Source: Chloroflexota bacterium (GTDB lineage Bacteria > Chloroflexota > Anaerolineae > Anaerolineales > Villigracilaceae). Taken from it: DNA of 11,975 nt. The stretch is from assembly GCA_016191895.1 (NCBI GenBank), contig JACPVD010000044.1, positions 1 through 11,975 on the forward strand, read 5' to 3'. A program made the position numbers and the translations under genes. The notes under the pieces are model-generated. The model ran no database searches. It was given only the letters and a program-made list of their open reading frames with translations, and had not been told where the DNA came from. Below are positions 6,255 to 11,975 of this stretch, piece after piece (the first letter of the stretch is position 1; each line of letters opens with the position of its first letter).

Positions 6255-8477
6255 TTACGGAAGGTCAAATGTTCGCGCGAGGAACACAGCCATCTGTGCG
6301 CGGGTTACGGCGGATTCCGGGCAGTAGTTTCCGCCGCCGCAACCGGAGGTAATTCCTTCAGCGACCAGTTGTTTGATCCATGCCGCAGCCCAATAACCGG
6401 CGGGGACATCCGCAAACACCGGGCCGGTCACCGGTGGCGGGTTGTATGTGTTCCCATATTTGCTTCTCAAGAGGAGAATCGCCATTTGGGCGCGGGTCAC
6501 TTTGGCGTCGGGGCAGTACTTCCCGTCGCCGCAACCGGATGAAATTCCCTCCGCCACAAGCCGTTCGATCCATGCCGCCGCCCAGTGATCGGCGGGAATG
6601 TCCGAGAAGAGCGTTCCGCTTGCGGGGGGCGGTGTGTAGCCGCTTCCATGCCTGCCGCGCAGCAAAAAGACCGCCATTTGCGCACGTGAGGTGGAATTTT
6701 CCGGGCAATACATCAGCGGATATGTTCCACAACCCGCCGCGATTCCGTTTCGATACAAGCGCTCGATCGAATCCGCCGCCCAATACCCGGGGGGAACATC
6801 GGCAAACGTTCCGGGGCCGGGCGTGAGGAAGTTGGCGGTCATTGTGGCCGCGCAATTGCCGATGTTTGTCACGTGGACGCTGCTCGGGCTACCGTTGTAT
6901 AGATTGCTGTTGGGATCCGTCGACGAGTCGAAAATGCGCCGTCTCCTTCGACCCGGAAACGGGTCGCCGTTATCGCCGTAATTCTCCTCTTCATCCAGAT
7001 CGTTCTTTCCATCTGCCTGAATAAGATACGCCAGCCGGCGGGGCGACCCGGCGTTGGCAGAATTATCGAAGGGAACGCCCTCGTCGATATGCCAGATCAA
7101 GAGACCACATCCCGGCAAGGCCGCGTCGAAGCCGACCAGTTGGCGGTTTTCCACAAGGAAATATTCGCCCGACCCGGAACGCGCCTGAAACGTCCAATCG
7201 ACGCCGTTGGGGTTATCCAGCAATTGATAAACGACCGGGCTGGTCTCCGCCTGCGGAATCGATTGCGCAAGCGCAAGCCCGCGCGATTGGGTTGGCGTAA
7301 CCCAGCCCTCATACCATTTGCTCCAGGCGTCGTGATAGGCGGGAAGTTCGCCCAACAAATCGCTGGTGGTGTTCCATGTGCCGGTCCCCATCAATCCCCA
7401 AACGCCGATGCCGGCGGAACGCCCGCTGACATCGTACAGGTCGGGCAGGTTCAGGCTGTGACCGAGCTCATGCGCGATGATTCCGATGGTGGCCGGCGCG
7501 CCGGGGTTGCGGCCGGGGATGTCGGCGCAATGCCATTCGCCCATCTGAACATACCTGCCGCCATTGTGAACATCCCCGATGATCTTTCCATCCGCCTCCG
7601 GCGCGCCCACTTCATCGAATCCCGCATAGTGCGCCCAAAGGCTCGGATAGCACGCGTTCGAAGCGCCAAAGGCTGTCTCGTAACCGGCGGCGACCACAAC
7701 AATATGCAATTCGGTACTGGAAACATATCCGTCGTTGTTCGAATCGAAAATCGAATAATCCACATAAGGCGCGGAAGCAAGAATGGCGTCCTTCGAGAGC
7801 GCCTGGTTTCTCATGGATATGTTTCTGCCGCTGTTTGGGTGGTTGTAGGGAAGTTTGATCCAGCCGATGATGCCATCCCTTATCGCGCCGTAATTTTCAG
7901 GCGCCGGCAGGAGCGATAAATTTCCATACGAGGCCTCAAGATAATATTTTCGAACGCTTCCATTGACGCCGAAAATTTTATTGTTCCAGTAGGCGGCATC
8001 GGTGCCCACCGGGGGGCGATTCTCAAATTCAACCAAAAGAACCAACACCCTTTGCGTGCCGATGTTGGCATTGGCGTTTGTCATCGGTTGAAACCCGGTC
8101 GCCGGGCTGCCGGCCGGGCGCGTTACTGCCGGGCGGATGTGGCGCGGCAGGCCGGCCGGCGCATCCCTGCCAACGATCAAATACCCGGCGGGACCGGAGC
8201 CCGGCGCGGGGGCAAGGCTTTGCGCGGATGACAATGCCGCATACACCCAATATTGACTCGGTTCATCCAGGATGATGGTATAGCCATCGAGCGTTTCCAT
8301 GCCGTTCGACCATTCATCGCCCCAAGCGCGGGCTTGAAAGGCCGTTCCATCGGGCTGGTATAACGTCACTTCGAGCGGCGCCGGCGGAGCGGCATGGGCT
8401 GTGTGTGTTGGCTGGGCTGTAAGGAGCACAATGAAGATAAGCAGGGCAATCGAAGTTTTTTTGAGCGACTGAATCAT
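6255..8477 (-). CDS. Secreted M6-family metalloprotease with three SLH repeats
   Basis: 740 aa. A signal peptide (1-29, cut after THTAHA) is followed by an M6 (immune inhibitor A-like) protease domain from about 135 to 550. Zinc site: HELGH at 336-340 with D346 as the expected third ligand, and a Met-turn GLMG at 361-364. A 12-residue EF-hand-type calcium loop lies at 245-256 (D245, N247, D249, E256). WHIDE (462-466) and GDPFPG (504-509) are typical of the family's C-terminal part. Three SLH repeats follow (about 557-610, 623-675, 687-738), each with a Y/HWA start, a Cys pair (583/591, 649/655, 713/719) and an S/TRAQMA motif in place of the canonical TRAE. SLH modules bind cell-wall or surface polysaccharide, so the protease is probably displayed on the cell surface. 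The start at 8477 has GGAGAG six bases before it; longer frames read through hairpin element D and are rejected. Substrate unknown. Confidence 0.93.
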   Translation of the reverse strand: MIQSLKKTSIALLIFIVLLTAQPTHTAHAAPPAPLEVTLYQPDGTAFQARAWGDEWSNGMETLDGYTIILDEPSQYWVYAALSSAQSLAPAPGSGPAGYLIVGRDAPAGLPRHIRPAVTRPAGSPATGFQPMTNANANIGTQRVLVLLVEFENRPPVGTDAAYWNNKIFGVNGSVRKYYLEASYGNLSLLPAPENYGAIRDGIIGWIKLPYNHPNSGRNISMRNQALSKDAILASAPYVDYSIFDSNNDGYVSSTELHIVVVAAGYETAFGASNACYPSLWAHYAGFDEVGAPEADGKIIGDVHNGGRYVQMGEWHCADIPGRNPGAPATIGIIAHELGHSLNLPDLYDVSGRSAGIGVWGLMGTGTWNTTSDLLGELPAYHDAWSKWYEGWVTPTQSRGLALAQSIPQAETSPVVYQLLDNPNGVDWTFQARSGSGEYFLVENRQLVGFDAALPGCGLLIWHIDEGVPFDNSANAGSPRRLAYLIQADGKNDLDEEENYGDNGDPFPGRRRRRIFDSSTDPNSNLYNGSPSSVHVTNIGNCAATMTANFLTPGPGTFADVPPGYWAADSIERLYRNGIAAGCGTYPLMYCPENSTSRAQMAVFLLRGRHGSGYTPPPASGTLFSDIPADHWAAAWIERLVAEGISSGCGDGKYCPDAKVTRAQMAILLLRSKYGNTYNPPPVTGPVFADVPAGYWAAAWIKQLVAEGITSGCGGGNYCPESAVTRAQMAVFLARTFDLP

Positions 8478-8501
8478 TTCACTCTCCATGCAATCTTTTA
8501 C

Positions 8502-8619
8502 GGATGTATCTTCCCGATATTGCACTTTTCCAAAAAGGGGGAAATGGGGTGTTGCGAGCGCGCGAAGCGCGCTCGCAACACCCCACACCCCAATTTATTT
8601 GAAAGGATGTATCTTCCCG
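8502..8619. repeat. Dispersed hairpin element, copy D, flanked by 15-bp direct repeats
   Basis: A perfect 19-bp stem (8545-8563 with 8567-8585) with a GAA loop, so it lies in the reverse orientation to copy C. In minus-strand orientation the left interior (AAATTGGGGTG) and the right pyrimidine tract (ATTTCCCCCTTTTT) match copies B and C. The 15-bp sequence GGATGTATCTTCCCG occurs on both sides (8502-8516 and 8605-8619) in direct orientation. It separates the FkbM gene from the metalloprotease gene and, read on the coding strand, is a hairpin followed by a T-rich run, so it may end FkbM transcription. Confidence 0.87.
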
Positions 8620-8642
8620 CTAAATCAGGATGTGGGCGTGTT

Positions 8643-9467
8643 TCATTTCGGCAGTTTCCTGCACAACATATTCGCGTCGCCTTCCTTTGCGGAAAGGTCG
8701 GAACGGATCATCTCGATCTCGAATCCCATCCTGCGTATTGTATCCAAAAACTGCTCCGGCTCCACGCCCCCGCATCGCAAGGCGGTGGGATTCAACTCCA
8801 TCAGCAAATGCAATTGCGGAGAACGCGCCGCAGTCTCCTTCATGCCGGCCAGCACCAGCGGCTCCGCGCCTTCGGTGTCGCTTTTGACAAAGTCAATTTG
8901 TTCGATTCCACGCTCGCGCAAAAAAGAATCGAGAGCCACCACCCTCACCTCGATGACGCCCTGCGCCTCGGTATAGCCCTGGATTAAACTATGATTGCTG
9001 TTGCCGGGCGAAACATACAAAGGCAGCGTTCCCTCCCTGTCGCCGACGGCGCAATTGAACAACTCCACATTGTTATAGCGGCGCGGGGTCATGTTCTTTT
9101 TCAGGATGTCGAAGTTTTCCGGGTTGGGTTCAAAGGCCAGCACCCGGCCTTTCGGGCCGGCCAACTCCGAAAGCAGGCGCGTGTAATAGCCGATGTGCGC
9201 GCCGATGTCGATCACGGTCATGCCGGGTTTGACGATCTGACGCACCCGCTCGACCGATTCATATTCGAGCCAGCGCATGAGGATTTCAAAACGAAAACGC
9301 TCGATCCACCACCAGCCGCCGGTGGCGCGGCCGGGAAAATGAAACGCAAGACTTCTCTGCAGAATTGCAACCGCCCAGCGAATCTTGATTTGCACAAGGC
9401 GCGAAAACAGCGAATCGGGATTGCGCTGGTAGCGATTGAGAATGCTTCGATAAAAAGCGTAAAACAT
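8643..9467 (-). CDS. FkbM family methyltransferase
   Basis: 274 aa. The SAM-binding motif I is VIDIGAHIGYYT (85-96), the acidic strand-2 motif is AFEPNPENF (111-119), and VKSDTEGAEPLVL (194-206) is the family hallmark. FkbM-type enzymes O-methylate sugars or related small molecules with S-adenosylmethionine; here a surface sugar is the likely acceptor, from the neighbouring glycosyltransferase. The N-terminal 80 residues are basic and aromatic and carry no recognised motif. The start at 9467 is chosen because GAGGG lies seven bases before it and the homologous region begins here; the frame upstream overlaps the glycosyltransferase gene and encodes nothing recognisable. The gene begins 10 bases after the preceding stop, and its ribosome binding site overlaps that stop (TGAGGG), which suggests translational coupling. 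Confidence 0.9.
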   Translation of the reverse strand: MFYAFYRSILNRYQRNPDSLFSRLVQIKIRWAVAILQRSLAFHFPGRATGGWWWIERFRFEILMRWLEYESVERVRQIVKPGMTVIDIGAHIGYYTRLLSELAGPKGRVLAFEPNPENFDILKKNMTPRRYNNVELFNCAVGDREGTLPLYVSPGNSNHSLIQGYTEAQGVIEVRVVALDSFLRERGIEQIDFVKSDTEGAEPLVLAGMKETAARSPQLHLLMELNPTALRCGGVEPEQFLDTIRRMGFEIEMIRSDLSAKEGDANMLCRKLPK

Positions 9468-9470
9468 CAC

Positions 9471-9510
9471 CCTGCCCTCACCCCAGCCCTCTCCCGAGGG
9501 GAGAGGGAGT
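9471..9510. repeat. REP-like repeat spanning the glycosyltransferase/methyltransferase junction
   Basis: A CCCTCACCCCAGCCC stretch is followed by a 9-bp stem, CCCTCTCCC/GGGAGAGGG (9487-9495 with 9499-9507), with a GAG loop. This type of repeat is common in Chloroflexota and other environmental genomes (recalled, not shown here). It supplies the last codons and stop of the upstream gene and the ribosome binding site of the downstream gene. Confidence 0.7.
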
Positions 9511-10662
9511 ATCTTGAGAATACAACCCGCATGAGGCGCAATGATAGCCGTCTGCCAGAGGCACGAAGGCCCCGCCACAGGTCGGGCAGGGATGCGTCCA
9601 CGTTGTGCGAGTCGACCCGCCCATTGCCCACTCCCAATGCCCCAGCCACGTCTGTGCCACCGTTTCCCAATCCCGCACGGCGGCTTGCGCATTGTTGCGA
9701 ATGTAGCGCGAAAAGTCGGGGGAGTCTGTTAATGATTGAATTTGTCGCGCCACGGTTTGCCAGGTTTCTTCGGCCATATGATTTCCATGGACCAAAAAAC
9801 CGTCATACCCATTGCGAAGAATTTCCGGGTATGCGCCGACCGCGCTGGCAAAGACAACATTGCCCGAGGCCATGGCTTCAATGAGCGAAAGGCCAAACGG
9901 CTCGAGGCGGTCTTGAAGATTCAACGCGATATGACTGCTTTGCAATTCATGCGCCAATTGTTGTTGGCCGAGCAAGCCATGATAGATCACGCCGTCTTCC
10001 CGGGCTGGAACCTGTTCGGCCTCTCCCCAGAGTCGATTCCCCCCGTAAAAGTGCAGTTCGAAGCGCGGCTCGCGCGCGCGCAAAACCCGCAACACGCCCA
10101 ATGCGGAGTCGATTCCTTTGGACGGATGACTCGTGTAAACGAGTTTATACGGGTTGCGAGCCTGCCTGCGGGAAAGGAATGGCCGCGCAAGAAAGGCCGG
10201 GCTGACGCCGTGATGGCTGACGAAAAGTTTTTCGCGCGGAACGCCCCATTCATCCATCGCAACCTGGCGGATAAAGTTGCTCGGCATGCAAACATAATCA
10301 TACGGAATTTCACGCAAGCCCTTGAGTTCAGGCGTGCCATGCACCCAGATCAAACGCAGGCTGGCTTTGATTTCGAGGTTGAGTGCGGGGCGCAGGTCCA
10401 GGTCGCCGCCGCTGCTGGAGAGGATAAGCACATCGGCATCGATGCTTTTGGCTTTTGCAAGAGGGAGATATTTCACGCCGTCCACAGTCTCTACGCGCGA
10501 ACAGTTACAGATCATGGCGACATCATGCCCAAGTTTTGCCAACGCCGCCGCGAGACGAATGCGCACCGCCACGCCGCCGCCCACGCCTTGTTTATCCGGC
10601 GTGCGGCCGTCGTAGGCAAGATGATGGTCGGGGCAATACAGGGAAATTCGTAAATTTTTCAC
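9478..10662 (-). CDS. GT4-family glycosyltransferase with C-terminal zinc ribbon
   Basis: 394 aa. A GT-B fold enzyme: the N-terminal glycine-rich loop GVGGGVAVR is at 26-34, and the C-terminal nucleotide-sugar domain has LVYTSHPSKGID (174-185) and the EPFGLSLIEAMASG motif (254-267) with the conserved E-7-E pair E254/E262. Such enzymes transfer a sugar from a nucleotide donor with retention; donor and acceptor are unknown. After the fold ends (about 345) comes an unusual tail with CPTC (359-362) and CASC (375-378), a probable zinc ribbon. The final 10 residues come from a palindromic repeat. The start is GTG at 10662; there is no ribosome binding site before it, but a good promoter ends six bases upstream, so a leaderless start is likely. 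It heads the minus-strand set of genes and is followed at 10 bases by the FkbM gene. Confidence 0.9.
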   Translation of the reverse strand: MKNLRISLYCPDHHLAYDGRTPDKQGVGGGVAVRIRLAAALAKLGHDVAMICNCSRVETVDGVKYLPLAKAKSIDADVLILSSSGGDLDLRPALNLEIKASLRLIWVHGTPELKGLREIPYDYVCMPSNFIRQVAMDEWGVPREKLFVSHHGVSPAFLARPFLSRRQARNPYKLVYTSHPSKGIDSALGVLRVLRAREPRFELHFYGGNRLWGEAEQVPAREDGVIYHGLLGQQQLAHELQSSHIALNLQDRLEPFGLSLIEAMASGNVVFASAVGAYPEILRNGYDGFLVHGNHMAEETWQTVARQIQSLTDSPDFSRYIRNNAQAAVRDWETVAQTWLGHWEWAMGGSTRTTWTHPCPTCGGAFVPLADGYHCASCGLYSQDTPSPLGRGLG

Positions 10663-10668
10663 ACAGGC

Positions 10669-10697
10669 ATTTTATAGGCGATTGGAGGATGAGTCAA
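10669..10697 (-). promoter_or_regulatory. Putative promoter giving a leaderless glycosyltransferase mRNA
   Basis: On the minus strand TTGACT (10692-10697) and TAAAAT (10669-10674) are 17 bases apart, each matching consensus at 5 of 6 positions. Only six bases separate the -10 element from the GTG start at 10662, so transcription would begin at or next to the start codon. The missing Shine-Dalgarno sequence agrees with this. Confidence 0.5.
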
Positions 10698-10780
10698 ATG
10701 AAATTCCTGCGATACAAAAGAGGCATGTCTGCAAGGACCTCGCCAGGGATGAGGTGGTTCTGCCTTGCCAAAAAATTATA

Positions 10781-10786
10781 TATAAT
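10781..10786 (+). promoter_or_regulatory. Putative -10 element of the GcvT-like gene
   Basis: A perfect TATAAT lies in an AT-rich patch (10771-10790) that stands out in this region. No good -35 hexamer is seen at 16-18 bases, so only the -10 is called. It would give a leader of about 60 bases before the ATG at 10853. The rest of this 190-base divergent intergenic region holds no other feature I can support. Confidence 0.4.
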
Positions 10787-10852
10787 ATACAATCTGGCGC
10801 GTTTGGAGATACAATCAGGCAGCAAGTTTGGCAGTTCGACGAAAGGACATGT

Positions 10853-11975
10853 ATGCTCAATCTCAAAACCACCCCCTTTCATGAAAGGACATCCGCGTTG
10901 TGCCAGCCGCAGAACTGGCGCAAGTGGGCGGGATATTTTGCCGCCGGTTCCTACGAGCACACGCTCGACCGCGAATATTGGGCGATCCGCAATTCGGCGG
11001 CGCTGATCGACGTCTCGCCGTTGATCAAGTATGTGCTCACGGGGAAAGATGCGGCGGCGTTACTGCACCGCGTCACTACGCGCGATATTCATAAGATGAA
11101 GACGGGACAGGTGGCCTACACGGGTTGGTGCGACGAAGAAGGCAAGATGATCGACGATGGCACGGTCTCGCGCCTCGGTGATTCGACCTTTCGCCTGACT
11201 GCCGCAGAACCGAATTTGCGCTGGCTGATGATGAACGCCGTCGGCTTGGAAGTGGGGATTCAAGAGGTCACAGACGAGGTCGCCGCCCTTAGTTTTCAGG
11301 GGCCAAACACCAGGTCCGTTTTGAAGCGGGTGTGCGAATCCGATGTGGAGGGGTTGAAGTATTTTCGTCTGATGAAGAATAAGATTCACGGGGCAGAAGT
11401 CACCGTTTCAAGAACAGGTTACACCGGCGACCTCGGCTACGAGATTTGGATGGACGCCAAAGACGCGCTCAAGATATGGGATGCGCTCATGGAAGCCGGC
11501 GCGGACTATGGCATTACGCCCGTCGGTATTTTGGCAATGGACATGGCGCGCGTGGAAGCGGGTCTGTTCATGCTCGATGTGGATTACACGTCCACGACTC
11601 ATGCCTGGATCGAGTCGCAGAAATCATCTCCGTTTGAGTTGGGTCTCGATTGGACGGTCGCGCTCGATAAGCCCGGTTACTTTGTGGGGCGCAGGGCGTT
11701 GGAGCGCGAGAAACGCGAAGGCCCGGCCTGGAAGATGATGGGACTCGAAGTGAATTGGGTGGGCATGGAAAGCATTTTCAAGCAGGTCGATCTTCCGCCG
11801 CAGATCCCCGGCTCGGCTGTGCGCGCGAGCCTGCCGATCATGGTTGGCAATGTGCAGGTGGGGTATGCCTCCACTTCGAGTTGGTCACCGCTGTTGAAGA
11901 AATACATCGCCCTTGCTCACTTACAGCGACCATACTACGAAGTCGATACCGATGTACGCATGGAGATCACGGTGG
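10853..11975 (+). CDS. GcvT-fold aminomethyltransferase family protein (3' end outside window)
   Basis: 374 codons are visible; the frame is open at the right edge, so the last residues are missing. It aligns with the GcvT fold: a folate-binding N-terminal part (ALIDVSPLIKY 50-60, HRVTTRDI 72-79), DDG at 101-103 near the position of the catalytic aspartate, SFQGP (147-151), RTGYTGDLGYEIW (187-199), MARVEAG (231-237), and the C-terminal barrel with GYASTSSWSPLLKKYIALA (337-355). GcvT itself is the T-protein of the glycine cleavage system; relatives act on dimethylglycine, sarcosine or similar methylamines with tetrahydrofolate. MARVEAGLFMLDVDY and THAWIESQ depart somewhat from classical GcvT, so the exact substrate is open. 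The start at 10853 is supported by AAAGGA five bases before it. It is divergent from the surface-sugar genes and probably unrelated to them. Confidence 0.87.
   Translation, partial: MLNLKTTPFHERTSALCQPQNWRKWAGYFAAGSYEHTLDREYWAIRNSAALIDVSPLIKYVLTGKDAAALLHRVTTRDIHKMKTGQVAYTGWCDEEGKMIDDGTVSRLGDSTFRLTAAEPNLRWLMMNAVGLEVGIQEVTDEVAALSFQGPNTRSVLKRVCESDVEGLKYFRLMKNKIHGAEVTVSRTGYTGDLGYEIWMDAKDALKIWDALMEAGADYGITPVGILAMDMARVEAGLFMLDVDYTSTTHAWIESQKSSPFELGLDWTVALDKPGYFVGRRALEREKREGPAWKMMGLEVNWVGMESIFKQVDLPPQIPGSAVRASLPIMVGNVQVGYASTSSWSPLLKKYIALAHLQRPYYEVDTDVRMEITV

Noticed and set aside
7089..7919. 276-codon plus-strand frame opposite the M6 protease
   Set aside because: The minus strand here encodes the conserved zinc site and calcium loop of the protease; the plus frame encodes nothing recognisable.
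8478..8588. N-terminal extension of the M6 protease to an ATG at 8588
   Set aside because: The added residues are translated hairpin element D, whereas 8477 has a ribosome binding site and begins a signal peptide.
2793..8619. CRISPR array
   Set aside because: The repeats are palindromic, kilobases apart and without regular spacers; no cas gene is present.
8991..10653. Plus-strand frames 8991-9884 and 9736-10653 (about 300 codons each)
   Set aside because: Both are antisense to well-supported FkbM and GT4 genes and show no protein family features.
10700..10852. Glycine riboswitch before the GcvT-like gene
   Set aside because: The location would suit one, but I see none of the conserved glycine aptamer core or tandem arrangement.
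1..11975. tRNA or rRNA genes
   Set aside because: No T-loop GGTTCRA with matching acceptor arms and no rRNA core sequence was recognised; virtually all of the sequence is explained by protein genes and repeats.

Overview
The window looks like chromosome from a free-living bacterium of the phylum Chloroflexota, probably class Anaerolineae. This is inferred from the mix of an M6 protease with Cys-containing SLH repeats, a CsaB-type pyruvyltransferase, FkbM and GT4 sugar genes, moderate-to-high GC, and dense families of short palindromic intergenic repeats. No rRNA or marker gene is present to confirm it. There is no phage, plasmid or insertion sequence gene.

Layout: seven genes lie on the minus strand, running from 10662 down to the left edge. 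In transcription order they are: a GT4 glycosyltransferase with a C-terminal zinc ribbon (9478-10662); an FkbM methyltransferase (8643-9467, 10 bases downstream and apparently translationally coupled); a secreted M6 metalloprotease with three SLH repeats (6255-8477); a secreted chymotrypsin-fold serine protease (4903-6066); a small lipoprotein (3987-4583); a PAPS-type sulfotransferase (2863-3735); and a very long open frame of at least 900 codons that leaves the window at base 1. That frame fuses a CsaB-type polysaccharide pyruvyltransferase, a coiled-coil stalk and a GT4-like glycosyltransferase. Divergently, on the plus strand from 10853, is a GcvT-fold aminomethyltransferase that runs off the right edge.

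Together the minus-strand genes read as a cell-surface locus. Two glycosyltransferase modules, a methyltransferase, a sulfotransferase and a pyruvyltransferase could build and decorate a surface glycan, while the secreted proteases work outside the cell. The SLH repeats of the metalloprotease are the kind of module that, in Gram-positive bacteria, binds a glycan pyruvylated by CsaB. Finding both in one locus is the most suggestive functional link here, but it is an inference.

The second striking feature is in the gaps between genes. Four copies of a hairpin element (about 70-120 bp, near-perfect 15-23 bp stems) sit at 2793-2861, 3785-3866, 4742-4832 and 8502-8619. Their stems differ by compensating base changes, and two copies have matching terminal inverted repeats, like a small non-autonomous (MITE-like) element. 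A different REP-like repeat at 9471-9510 supplies the last codons and stop of one gene and the ribosome binding site of the next. Good minus-strand terminators follow the serine protease (4841-4875) and the lipoprotein (3905-3962). The only gene-free stretch over 300 bases (4584-4902) holds a terminator, one hairpin element and a REP-like repeat, and no gene.
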